From the NCBI RefSeq assembly GCF_003112455.1, contig NZ_BDQX01000078.1, positions 1 to 64,000 of the forward strand: a DNA stretch of 64,000 bases, written 5' to 3'. The position numbers were made by a program, and so were the translations under genes. This document shows, one piece after another, positions 53,441-62,341 of the stretch. Within the stretch, counting starts at the first letter, position 1. Every line of letters begins with the position of its first letter. This DNA comes from Paenibacillus agaridevorans (GTDB taxonomy: Bacteria; Bacillota; Bacilli; Paenibacillales; Paenibacillaceae). The notes below the pieces were generated by a model that ran no database searches, was not told where the DNA came from, and worked only from the letters and a program-made list of their open reading frames with translations.

Positions 53441-54982
53441 TTATTTTTGTCCATCCAAAAAGGTTTGAATTTGTCCTTGCAGCTCATTTTGAATCTTTTT
53501 AACGACTGCTTCGCCTTCTTTTTTATACTTGTCCCATGCTTCCGCCGGATCAACTACGCCGTTCATAATTAGCGGGTAGTACTTAGCGTCAATGGAGTTA
53601 AATTGAGCAATTTCGTTTGCAATCGGGCTTGTGTCAAAGGTAAAGCCAGTCAGAACATCTTTTTCAAAGTTTTCAGCCGTATAATAGAATTCGTTCTTCG
53701 CAAGATCTTCCGGTGAGAATTCTGCGCTGAACTTATGATATTTGGGAGCCCATAGGAAGGACCAGCCAAACCAAGGATAAGAATCTTTAAGCGGTTTATA
53801 CTGCGTGTCGCCTACAGCTTCCCAATGCTCGCCTTCAATACCAAACGATATCAGGTTGTAATTGTCTTGCTCATGCGCCCAGTTCAAAAATTTAATAGCA
53901 TCTACAGGATTTTTACTTGCCTTTGGTATTGCCAAATAATCGTTTTGTTTGTAATCGGATGTGTTGGCATTCTTTTCGAATTTATAAAGCTCGAAAATTT
54001 CCAAATCCGCTCCAGGCACGTTTGCCTGCAATTCGCGCAAAGTATTTTGCTGCATCGAGAAGTCCGTATAGGTCATAGATGCAATTTCACCGGATTTTAG
54101 CATAACCTTACTGTCAGGGCTGGACATAATATCCGGGTTGATCAGGCCTTCTTGATACATCGATCTTGTAAGCTCGATATAACTCCATATTGTTGGGTCC
54201 ATTTCGTCAAACAAGTTGTAAACCGTCGGATCATTGCCTTTCAAGTATAACGTAAAGTTGCGGTTGAAAGCAGGTGTAACTCTAAAGCCGGCTTCGTAAT
54301 CATTTTCGATGCGAATACCTGCATAGGATAAGTCCGGTGAAACGCCCCAAGCGGAATAAGGGATAATTTCAGGCTTCTTTTCTTTTACCGCTCTTAGAAA
54401 CTCGATAAACTGCTCATGTGTTTTCACTTCTTCAAGTCCAAGCTCTTCGCGAATATCTTTACGAATAATGATAGAGTTGGCATGGCCGTTTTTACTTCCT
54501 AGCGGAATAGCAGTCATTTTGCCGTTAAATTTATTTGCTTCGAAAATAAGCTCGGAGCCGGCATTTAAAATGTTTTGACCGTGTTCTTTAATAAGATCAG
54601 TCAAATCAGTGTAGTAGCCTTCGCTAGTCATTTGATTAATATGCAACCAAGGAGCATCGTAAATCATGTCGATCTCTTCGCCGGATGTTAAGGTTACTTG
54701 TGTTTTGCTGGCTAGATCCGCCCAAGGCACGAACACAAAGTTCAATTTGTAATTAAGACCGTCTTCCTTCATTTTTTGCTCTGCTGCAGCAACGATTTTA
54801 TCCAGATCTTGCGGACGATCGCCAGGCAGCATAATTTTAAGTGTCACTTCTTTGCCTAGATCGGCGCCCCCCTCTTTATCGCCTCCGCCTTCATTTCCGC
54901 CGCTTGGATTGGAGTTGGAACAAGCAGCAAGTACAACTAACATGACAGACAACATGACGACTAACCATTTTCTTAACTTCAC
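53441..54982 (-). CDS. LplA-type ABC transporter solute-binding lipoprotein
   Basis: The 513-residue protein has a lipoprotein signal ending LAAC, then a long LplA/YtcQ-type binding domain: TLKIMLPGDRPQDLDKIVAA, GEEIDMIYDAPWLHINQMTS, YYTDLTDLIKEHGQN, IPLGSKNGHANSIIIRKDI, NPVDAIKFLNWAHEQDNYNL. It would deliver oligosaccharides to the two permeases encoded upstream. The start GTG at 54982 has AAGGG ten bases upstream; GTG 54991 is an alternative without spacing. Confidence 0.88.
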   Translation of the reverse strand: MKLRKWLVVMLSVMLVVLAACSNSNPSGGNEGGGDKEGGADLGKEVTLKIMLPGDRPQDLDKIVAAAEQKMKEDGLNYKLNFVFVPWADLASKTQVTLTSGEEIDMIYDAPWLHINQMTSEGYYTDLTDLIKEHGQNILNAGSELIFEANKFNGKMTAIPLGSKNGHANSIIIRKDIREELGLEEVKTHEQFIEFLRAVKEKKPEIIPYSAWGVSPDLSYAGIRIENDYEAGFRVTPAFNRNFTLYLKGNDPTVYNLFDEMDPTIWSYIELTRSMYQEGLINPDIMSSPDSKVMLKSGEIASMTYTDFSMQQNTLRELQANVPGADLEIFELYKFEKNANTSDYKQNDYLAIPKASKNPVDAIKFLNWAHEQDNYNLISFGIEGEHWEAVGDTQYKPLKDSYPWFGWSFLWAPKYHKFSAEFSPEDLAKNEFYYTAENFEKDVLTGFTFDTSPIANEIAQFNSIDAKYYPLIMNGVVDPAEAWDKYKKEGEAVVKKIQNELQGQIQTFLDGQK

Positions 54983-55017
54983 TTCGATCACCCTTTTCTT
55001 GTTAGTAAAAACTATAA

Positions 55018-55935
55018 TTAACCCTTTACCGCACCAATCGTAATCCCTTTAACGAAAAACTTTTGTACGAATGGATACAGTAAAATGATAGGTCCGATCG
55101 TTAAGCAAACGGTAGCCATTTGCAGACCATACGTCGGAATCGCTTGAGCGTAATCCATTGCGGCCCCGGCTACATATTGCTTCATATTGGCGTTGGAAAT
55201 AAGCTGGCGGAGCATAATTTGCAGCGGATGAAGCTTATGGTTATCAATAAATAGCAGCGATAACCAAAAATCGTTCCAGAATGTCAGTGCATAAAACAAA
55301 CTGACTGTAGAAATGGCCGGCAACGAAATCGGCCATACGATTTTAAAAAATATTTTATACTCGCTTGCTCCGTCAACTGTTGCCGCCTCATTGAGCTCAT
55401 ATGGCACGCTCCGATAAAAGGCGACCAGTATAAACGCGAAAAATGGATTTAATAAATACGGCAATATTAAAGCCCAAATGCTATCCTTTAAGTCCAGATA
55501 GATGGCAATTGTAATATAAAATCCAACCAGACCCGCACCAAATATCATCGTCAAGTAAGTCATGAACGATAGAAAATTTCTATACTTTACTTTGCGATGA
55601 GCGAGCACGTAAGCATACATGCTGGTAACGAGCATGGCTAAGACCGTACCTACAATCGTTACAAAGATGGTGACAAAATAGCTGCTATAAATTTGATTGC
55701 TTTTAAACAGCATCTTATAAGCATCTAATGAAAAATCTGCAGGAAACAATTGAAAGCCATTGGTCATGATTTCTTTTTCGGCAGCGAAGGAGTTGATAAG
55801 CACCATCCAAAACGGCACTAAACAAAATATTGTAAACAGCGCGACGAGAATATAACCGGACCATGTAAATAGTCTGCCCGTCCATGTATATTCCACATCC
55901 AAGTTTCTGCGCTTTCGCAAAGCTGGCTGTTCCAT
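55018..55935 (-). CDS. ABC transporter permease, LplC/YtcP type
   Basis: The 305-residue protein has six membrane segments and the EAA loop YELNEAATVDGASEYKIFFK; FVKGITIGAVKG is the usual C-terminus of the LplC group. AAGGG is eight bases before ATG 55935. It starts 16 bases after the other permease gene. The ATPase must be encoded elsewhere. Confidence 0.88.
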   Translation of the reverse strand: MEQPALRKRRNLDVEYTWTGRLFTWSGYILVALFTIFCLVPFWMVLINSFAAEKEIMTNGFQLFPADFSLDAYKMLFKSNQIYSSYFVTIFVTIVGTVLAMLVTSMYAYVLAHRKVKYRNFLSFMTYLTMIFGAGLVGFYITIAIYLDLKDSIWALILPYLLNPFFAFILVAFYRSVPYELNEAATVDGASEYKIFFKIVWPISLPAISTVSLFYALTFWNDFWLSLLFIDNHKLHPLQIMLRQLISNANMKQYVAGAAMDYAQAIPTYGLQMATVCLTIGPIILLYPFVQKFFVKGITIGAVKG

Positions 55936-55951
55936 CACTCTCACCCTTTCG

Positions 55952-56863
55952 CTAAAACAATGCGGAATCTTTATCTACTTTTCGAATGATCCAGTTAAAT
56001 AATATAATCGCCACGACGCCCATGATGGACTGATACAAGGCTACGGATGATGACATTCCGAAATCGCCAAGCTGTCTAAGCGCGCGATACGAGAAAGTAT
56101 CGATTACATCCGTTGTAGAAAACAGTGCCGCGTTATCACCAATGATGCCGTAGATCATCGCGAAGTCTCCATAAAAAATACGACCGACTGCAAGCAGCGC
56201 CAACACGATAATCGTTGGACGGATTAATGGCAAAGTAATATGACGGATTTGCTGAAAACGAGTTGCGCCGTCTATCCGAGCACTTTCATAATAATCACTG
56301 GAAATGCCCGTAATGGAGGCTAAGAAAATAATCGAATAGTACCCTGCCATTTTCCATACATAAACGATCGTCAATATAGATGGCCAGAAATTTGCGTTAT
56401 TGTACCAGCCTACGGCATCCATGCCCAATGATTTGAGCATTTGGTTGATCATGCCGTCTGTCGTGTTTAACAGTGCGTAAACCATTAAGCTGACTACCAT
56501 CCATGAAATAAAATACGGCATAAAAATAATGGATTGAGCAAATCGTTTTACTATAGCGAGTCGAATCTCATTCAACAGTATGGCCATCACGACAGCAAGA
56601 CCCAAACCAAAAATAATAAATAATGAATTTAGAAAAATCGTGTTCCACGTCACTTCAAGCCATTGACCCGAAGAAAAGAAAAACTCGAAATTTTTAAAGC
56701 CTACCCAAGGGCTGTTCCAGAATCCGATTGTTGCATTAAACTTTTTAAAAGCGATCAAATGACCAAACATAGGTATATAAGCAAAGATGACCAGAAACAG
56801 TAATCCAGGCAATGCTAAAGTATAAAGACTTCGATTGCGATAGATTTCTTTAAAAAATCCCAT
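55952..56863 (-). CDS. ABC transporter permease, LplB/YteP type
   Basis: The 303-residue protein has six membrane segments, the N-terminal YTLALPGLLFLVIFAYIPMF with GHLIAFKKFNATIGFWNSPW typical of LplB, and the EAA-like loop DYYESARIDGATRFQQIRHI. An AAAGGAGG site precedes ATG. Part of the operon oxidoreductase-oxidoreductase-LplB-LplC-LplA-nucleoside hydrolase. Confidence 0.88.
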   Translation of the reverse strand: MGFFKEIYRNRSLYTLALPGLLFLVIFAYIPMFGHLIAFKKFNATIGFWNSPWVGFKNFEFFFSSGQWLEVTWNTIFLNSLFIIFGLGLAVVMAILLNEIRLAIVKRFAQSIIFMPYFISWMVVSLMVYALLNTTDGMINQMLKSLGMDAVGWYNNANFWPSILTIVYVWKMAGYYSIIFLASITGISSDYYESARIDGATRFQQIRHITLPLIRPTIIVLALLAVGRIFYGDFAMIYGIIGDNAALFSTTDVIDTFSYRALRQLGDFGMSSSVALYQSIMGVVAIILFNWIIRKVDKDSALF

Positions 56864-56901
56864 GCCGCACCTCCTTTAAGTTGCCAAGTTCGTGCCCTAG
56901 T

Positions 56902-57957
56902 TTACAGATTGACGGCTATCGTCTTGCCGCTCTCGCTGCTTTCTTGCGCCAATTCAATTAAACGAACGGCTGCCTGTGCATCCTCAGGTTTTACGATCAG
57001 CTCAGCCCCATGGACGATGTGATCATACACGTTTTGATAATATTGCTCGTAGCTGCCCGCCATTGTTTCGATACGGCCAATGTAATGCTGCCCTGCAAAT
57101 GTCATATCCAAAGCACCAAAGCGCTCGGGCTTATCTTTACCCCAATCTGCCCACGCAGGCGTTAATCCTTGCAGAAGCGTTTCTTCCTGCGGATCTTCCC
57201 CACACTTTACAAAGGAGCCCTTTGTGCCATGCAGCGTATAGCGCGGCCCTTTTTCCCGGCGCAGCAGCGAGGCTTCCAGCGTTACGCGCGGTCCGTTTTC
57301 ATACGTCAATACGATGTCAAAGAAATCGTCTGTTTCAGCGTGCTCGCGTTGTTTGCGAATATCTGCATGGATATGGCTCGGCACTCCAAATAAATAAAGA
57401 GCTTGATCAATAAAATGAATGGCGAGATCATATAAAATACCTGCGCCGGGAGCGCTGCTTTCCCTCCACGCGGATACATCGACTTTTGGCATATAGCGAT
57501 CCCAACTAAAACGTACATCGGTCAAGCGGCCAAGCAGGCCTTGACCATGTAATTCTCTAATCGTTTTAAAGTCGCCATCAAACCGCCGATTATGAAAAAC
57601 AGACAACATCTTTTTTTGCTCTCTTGCCAAGGCGATTAATGAACGGGCTTCCGAGGATCGAACCGTAAACGGTTTTTCGACAATAACATGTTTGCCGGCT
57701 AGCAGTGCATCGCGCGTAAACGTGTAATGATCCGTACTTGGCGTTGCAATGATAATCAGATCGATCGATTGATCTTGAAACAAATCATTTGCGCTTCTCA
57801 CCACTTCCACCCCAGGGTAGCGTTCTTTGGCGCTATTCAGCTTCTGCTGTACGACTTTGGCAAGCTCCATGCCCGGAATCGAGGTAATCAGCGGTGCGTG
57901 AAAATTTTTGCCCGCATAACCATAGCCAATTAAACCAACCTTTAGTTTCCTTTGCAT
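56902..57957 (-). CDS. Gfo/Idh/MocA-family oxidoreductase
   Basis: The 351-residue protein has a Rossmann domain at the N-terminus (VGLIGYGYAGKNFHAPLI), LIIIATPSTDHYTFTRDALL and VIVEKPFTVRSSEARSL with the catalytic-region lysine of EKP, and a C-terminal substrate domain. The GYGYAGKNFHAPLI form is like YvaA/YdgJ-type scyllo-inositol or sugar dehydrogenases. The NAD(P) substrate is unknown. AAGGAG is six bases before ATG. It starts 27 bases after the preceding oxidoreductase gene, so both are co-transcribed. Confidence 0.87.
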   Translation of the reverse strand: MQRKLKVGLIGYGYAGKNFHAPLITSIPGMELAKVVQQKLNSAKERYPGVEVVRSANDLFQDQSIDLIIIATPSTDHYTFTRDALLAGKHVIVEKPFTVRSSEARSLIALAREQKKMLSVFHNRRFDGDFKTIRELHGQGLLGRLTDVRFSWDRYMPKVDVSAWRESSAPGAGILYDLAIHFIDQALYLFGVPSHIHADIRKQREHAETDDFFDIVLTYENGPRVTLEASLLRREKGPRYTLHGTKGSFVKCGEDPQEETLLQGLTPAWADWGKDKPERFGALDMTFAGQHYIGRIETMAGSYEQYYQNVYDHIVHGAELIVKPEDAQAAVRLIELAQESSESGKTIAVNL

Positions 57958-57984
57958 ATTTGCTCCTTCATAGATAGAAACTGA

Positions 57985-59064
57985 TTATTGCGCCGCTTCG
58001 ATGGCTTGAACAATCATTTGGAATAACCGCAAATCATCGATGGCATCTTCCGCTGTCGTATTTAACGGCTTGCCTTCTTTGACAGCTTCGTAGAAATGTA
58101 AAATCTCACAAGTATACGGATCTGTATAAGTGGGACGGATAACCGATTCCGTATAGCTGGTGCCTTCCGATTGTTCGACTTTTAATGTTGTCGGCAAGTG
58201 GCGAATGTAACCCGAGTCATACTGGACATGAACGGTTTTCTGATCGCCAAATATTTCGATCGCAGCATCAAATCTAATATGATGATCAAAGCCTACCTCA
58301 TAGACGACATGAAACCCTTCGTATTCAAACAGGACATTCATAAAATTCCGCTCGCTCCACTTTGTAGCGGCAACGACGCGTTTTGGCATGCCAAGCATTT
58401 CGCGCATAGCGGAGAAATCATGACTGCATAATCCAGCCATCCAGCGATATGTGTTCGAGTATAGCTCGGCGCTATCGCCAATCGCTTTGTAAACCTGCTC
58501 CTTGCCTCTTGCTTCTTTTTGAGCAGCCAGCTCAGCAGGGATATCGGAAAAACGGAATACATTTTGCGTTTGTTTAATGAAATAATGGTTGTAGCCAATA
58601 ATGTCTCTAAAGCGCGCGTAGTTAATATGCTTCATCTGCTTCACTTCTTCGAGCGCCTGTCTAAATGCCGGAGCGTAGCGGCGCATATAGCCAACCATCA
58701 CTTTTTTGCCGGATGCCTTTTCCGCGGCCATAATTCGTTCGGCATCCTCCATATTGAGAGCCATTGGCTTCTCGACAAAAGCATGTTTGCCGTTTTCTAG
58801 AGCCGCAATAACGTTATCCGCGTGATACTCGTCGCTATTTAGTACAAACACTGCCTCTATATCAGGATCAGCAACCAAGTCTGCTGAAGTAAGATAACGT
58901 TTGTCTACATGATATTGCCGTCCAATCGCCTGGACTAATTGTGGAGACACATCGCATATCGCGGTAATTTCAAATTGGTCTCGTAAGGAGGAAAGAATCG
59001 GCAAGTGAGCAATTTGAGCAATTTCTCCTAACCCGATAATTCCAAGCTTCAATTTCCCTGTCAT
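57985..59064 (-). CDS. Gfo/Idh/MocA-family oxidoreductase
   Basis: The 359-residue protein has LKLGIIGLGEIAQIAHLPIL at the N-terminus, AVFVLNSDEYHADNVIAALE, AFVEKPMALNMEDAERIMAA and GYMRRYAPAFRQALEEVKQM, all standard for the family. Which sugar or polyol it oxidises is unknown. The ATG at 59064 follows AGGGG; a much longer upstream extension overlaps the GH116-like gene and is rejected. It starts 139 bases after that gene. Sequence differs clearly from the neighbouring oxidoreductase, so the pair probably carries out two different steps. Confidence 0.87.
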   Translation of the reverse strand: MTGKLKLGIIGLGEIAQIAHLPILSSLRDQFEITAICDVSPQLVQAIGRQYHVDKRYLTSADLVADPDIEAVFVLNSDEYHADNVIAALENGKHAFVEKPMALNMEDAERIMAAEKASGKKVMVGYMRRYAPAFRQALEEVKQMKHINYARFRDIIGYNHYFIKQTQNVFRFSDIPAELAAQKEARGKEQVYKAIGDSAELYSNTYRWMAGLCSHDFSAMREMLGMPKRVVAATKWSERNFMNVLFEYEGFHVVYEVGFDHHIRFDAAIEIFGDQKTVHVQYDSGYIRHLPTTLKVEQSEGTSYTESVIRPTYTDPYTCEILHFYEAVKEGKPLNTTAEDAIDDLRLFQMIVQAIEAAQ

Positions 59065-59203
59065 GCTCTCACCCCTTCTATTGTTGCCGGCATCTTGAGA
59101 ATAGCATCGTTCCATTGGTACAAATAGTTCGCAATTTGCAGCTTTGGTTCTGTTTGTGCAGGATACATAGGTTCTAATTACGAGGTTCTCGATTTTTAGA
59201 GTC

Positions 59204-61666
59204 CTAATCGACTTTCTTTTGTGCTCCATTAACGGACACATTGCTAATTTCGCCATACAAAACATCGATCGACCAATCTTTTTCACCTGTCGCGGTATTT
59301 ATCGTTTGATTGTAAACTCCCCACGCTGTACCCGTGCTCCAAAAGCAGCTGAACTGTTCTTCATTTATTCGGGGAGCAAAAGATAGCGTACGATTGACCA
59401 TGTCGAAAGAATAACCGCTAAGCGAGGTCAAAAGCGCCCAGCTTGCCATCGATCTGGCATAATGATGTCCGCATTCCACTTCATTCCACGGATTTCGTTT
59501 GTAACCGTCATGGCGGTCGCGAACTGCTTTTACAAGTGAAAGTCCCTCTTGCACAAAACCTTCGTAAATCAGATGTGCGGCAACCTGGTATTCGATGCCT
59601 GTCCATACTTCATCCGCATACACGAATGGCAGCTTCGGTCTGCCGCCATTTGGCCAGGAGCAAAGCAGCAGGCCGCTCTCATCGTTTAGCGCAAAGGTGC
59701 GTTGAACATTGTGATGTTCCGACAAAGTGGAACGGAAGTTATATTTGAATATCGATTGAATGGTTTTTTTAACATGATCCTCCGGCAAAATATAACCGAG
59801 TCCCGCCACATGAGCCATCCATTGACCGAGTATTTGATCGGACAGGCAACCCGTGCCGTATTGGTAACGGTACTCGTCGATATCGTCTAACTGCTGTACG
59901 TAATATTCGCCGCCCCACAGCAGCTCGTCCATTTTATGGCTGCCTTTTTCAAAGGCGGATTTATAACGTTCGGCCCGCTCGTCATCTCTCAAATATTGCG
60001 CCATTTCCATCCCGGCCTTTAAAGAAGCGTAAAACATCGAGTTGGAATGCGAATTCGGACCATGGAACTCGATATCATAAGTATTGTGCTGCTCGCTATC
60101 GAGTACAAAATCGCCGTCGGAATCCCAATAACGAAAAGCAAAATCTAAAGCAAGACTCGCTTTTCCCCACACTTCTTGTAAAAAAGCATCATCCCCGCTT
60201 AGCTTCCATTCTCGGTACAAACGGACAATCGTCCCCAACTGGCCATCAGTAGCGGGAATCATATCCCATCTATCACCGCCCAGCACTTGATTGGTACGGA
60301 ATGCCATACTGCCTTGCTCATCCGTTTCAAGCAGAAACTCGACCCGGCGCATGGAGCGTTCCAGATCAGGGAATAAGAAGGCCAGCGTTTGCGCATAATT
60401 CCACACATGCGTACAGGAGCCCTCACAGCTTCCTCCTTGATCAAGACCGCCTTCCCAGCCGAGGAAGGTTCCGTTAAAAATGCGAAAGCAAGTTGTACTG
60501 CGAAGCACGGTTATGTTGCTCGATAGAGCTTCAAGTACATAACCAGGCAATGTGCTGCCGAACAACGCCCGATGAAAATTACGCGAATGCTGCTCTAAAC
60601 GTGGAAGGTTGTTTAATAGATAAGTTCCTGCATCCCAAGCATTAGCAAATAAATGGGTGTAATAGTTTTTTTCGATTTCACGTCTGCCGTCATCTTTAAA
60701 CGTATTGCCGCCTTCCCACCACTTTGGGCGGTTAGGAAAATGCCACGAAATAGCGAATTCAAACGTATAGGATTCGCCTGCTTCCAATGTTCGCTTTACA
60801 CCAAGCGAGCCGATGCGCAGCTTTGATTTATTCATCAGACGGCCTCTTTGCCCATGCGCTTCCGAACGGAACTGCAATAAACCATCCTCGCAAAAATCAT
60901 CCCAAAAATCATGAATACCATCAGACCAAAATCCATCCAGCCATGCTTCTTTTACAGTCACTTGCTCCATAGGAGTCGATGTCATAAGCGCCATCGAGCC
61001 GTAAGTCCTATGATCTTCGTTTAGCCCTGGCGCGTCATAGTACAGTCCGCTTACGTTTTCCCCCTGCCGAAATTGATTTCTTACTTGCTCCGCAAGCTTT
61101 ACGTTTGCATGTTTGTCCATTTGCTCCAATCCAACGACATTTGCTAACGAACCTGCAATCGTGACATCGACAGGGTTATTTGCGCGATTGGTTAGCTTGT
61201 AACGGATCATAGCGGCCGGTATGCCGGAGTCATCTGCATTTAATGGAATAAAAGGGGTAAATGCCTCCATTTGCACTTGTACCGGCAACGCATCATCCAG
61301 GAGATCCACTGTAACAAAGGGATATTCTCCTTTCATCTCCGATGCTGCAAAGCGCGGCAGTCCGGCCAGCTCGCTTGTATGAAAGCCGCAAGCATAGGAA
61401 AAAGCACCTTCCAGCTGCGATTCTATTACTTTGGCAATGGGTGGTTGTCCATCTTGTTGTGTTCGGATTGCAAAAAAGGTGTAGGGCAGTTTATTGCCTT
61501 TCCCTTGCTTATTAAATATTTCCCAATCGCATAATTGGCCGCGAGAACCGACTGATAGATTGCCCGTGCCTATGCCGCCAAGTAAAAATTTAGCTTCGGT
61601 CGCTCTTCCGGGAAAGGTGCGCTGTGAGGCTTGCGCCAGCAGCTCCTGCTCTGAGTATGGATACAT
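59204..61666 (-). CDS. GH116-like glycosidase (GBA2/non-lysosomal glucosylceramidase type)
   Basis: The 820-residue protein has the N-terminal beta domain of the family (about 10-320, FPGRATEAKFLLGGIGTGNLS, GQLCDWEIFN, MIRYKLTNRANNPVDVTI) and the DUF608 (alpha/alpha)6 catalytic domain (about 370-800). Glu533 in HNTYDIEFHG and Asp685 in VYADEVWTGIEYQ are separated by 152 residues, the same distance as the nucleophile and acid/base of the characterised TxGH116 (Glu441 and Asp593). No signal peptide, so it works inside the cell on imported beta-glucosides or xylosides. ATG 61666 has AAGGAGG nine bases upstream. Probable first gene of the uptake operon. Confidence 0.88.
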   Translation of the reverse strand: MYPYSEQELLAQASQRTFPGRATEAKFLLGGIGTGNLSVGSRGQLCDWEIFNKQGKGNKLPYTFFAIRTQQDGQPPIAKVIESQLEGAFSYACGFHTSELAGLPRFAASEMKGEYPFVTVDLLDDALPVQVQMEAFTPFIPLNADDSGIPAAMIRYKLTNRANNPVDVTIAGSLANVVGLEQMDKHANVKLAEQVRNQFRQGENVSGLYYDAPGLNEDHRTYGSMALMTSTPMEQVTVKEAWLDGFWSDGIHDFWDDFCEDGLLQFRSEAHGQRGRLMNKSKLRIGSLGVKRTLEAGESYTFEFAISWHFPNRPKWWEGGNTFKDDGRREIEKNYYTHLFANAWDAGTYLLNNLPRLEQHSRNFHRALFGSTLPGYVLEALSSNITVLRSTTCFRIFNGTFLGWEGGLDQGGSCEGSCTHVWNYAQTLAFLFPDLERSMRRVEFLLETDEQGSMAFRTNQVLGGDRWDMIPATDGQLGTIVRLYREWKLSGDDAFLQEVWGKASLALDFAFRYWDSDGDFVLDSEQHNTYDIEFHGPNSHSNSMFYASLKAGMEMAQYLRDDERAERYKSAFEKGSHKMDELLWGGEYYVQQLDDIDEYRYQYGTGCLSDQILGQWMAHVAGLGYILPEDHVKKTIQSIFKYNFRSTLSEHHNVQRTFALNDESGLLLCSWPNGGRPKLPFVYADEVWTGIEYQVAAHLIYEGFVQEGLSLVKAVRDRHDGYKRNPWNEVECGHHYARSMASWALLTSLSGYSFDMVNRTLSFAPRINEEQFSCFWSTGTAWGVYNQTINTATGEKDWSIDVLYGEISNVSVNGAQKKVD

Positions 61667-61868
61667 CCATTTAGCCTCCTTGTGCCCTCGTTCTTGCGGT
61701 TGATGCACAAAGAATAGCACCTCAGCCGCAGGATAAGTAGTTCTCATCCTGCAACTGGGGTGCTTTATGGCGGCTTATTGAGGTTCTTAATTTGAGGTTC
61801 TCGTTTTAAGGCTGATATAGTGCTGGACAGTCAAAAGTTCAAACTCAAAATTTGAGGCTAAAGAAGCT

Positions 61869-62210
61869 TTAAAAAATATAACATTTAATCCAGTCAAAGT
61901 TGCCCACTCCTAGCCTGCCTTTGAACACGATGTAAATGTCATGCACGCCGCTTGCGCCAGTCAGCGTGGCCGTCTGCTGCGTGAAGTTGAAGAAGCCACC
62001 CGTATTTTGTACGGTAAGAATGCTGGCAAGCGTGCCTGTCACGTTGCCCAGCCTGATTTCCGCCGTCTTGCCGGCAAACGCTGCCGGTACCGCGACATTA
62101 GCCGTAAACAGCCGATACGCGCTGCCTAGATCGACCTTTTTATACACGACCCAATCGCCGTCGTCGTTGCTTCCGGTATGAGATCCAACGAGGGTTATGC
62201 CGCGAAGCAT
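61869..62210 (-). CDS. Stand-alone CBM6-like carbohydrate-binding protein
   Basis: The 113-residue protein is a single CBM6/galactose-binding-like unit: VGSHTGSNDDGDWVVYKKVD, YRLFTANVAVPAAFAGKTAE, VQNTGGFFNFTQQTATL and GVHDIYIVFKGRLGVGNFDW are the family strands, with the GNFDW end that lines the ligand cleft. There is no signal peptide, enzyme domain or linker. AAGGAGA lies eight bases before ATG, so it may be a real small gene; it could also be the remnant of a longer secreted enzyme. It sits between the rhamnosidase terminator and the GH116-like gene. Confidence 0.65.
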   Translation of the reverse strand: MLRGITLVGSHTGSNDDGDWVVYKKVDLGSAYRLFTANVAVPAAFAGKTAEIRLGNVTGTLASILTVQNTGGFFNFTQQTATLTGASGVHDIYIVFKGRLGVGNFDWIKCYIF

Positions 62211-62310
62211 GCCAAAACTCTCCTTTTAGTTTCGGGACGAACTCCAGCAGTTCAATGAATATTTTAGCGTAATACTCGCCTGAAAGAACTATGAGATGCC
62301 AAGAAAACTA

Positions 62311-62329
62311 CCCCGAACAATGTTCGGGG
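62311..62329 (-). terminator. Terminator of the GH78-like gene
   Basis: CCCCGAAC and GTTCGGGG arms around a short loop, followed on the minus strand by TAGTTTTC, 13 bases after the stop codon. Confidence 0.7.
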
Positions 62330-62341
62330 TAGGATAACTAA

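Noticed and set aside
59065-59286. N-terminal extension of the second oxidoreductase
   Set aside because: It overlaps the end of the GH116-like gene, lacks a ribosome site and has no family similarity; the Rossmann start at 59064 has one.
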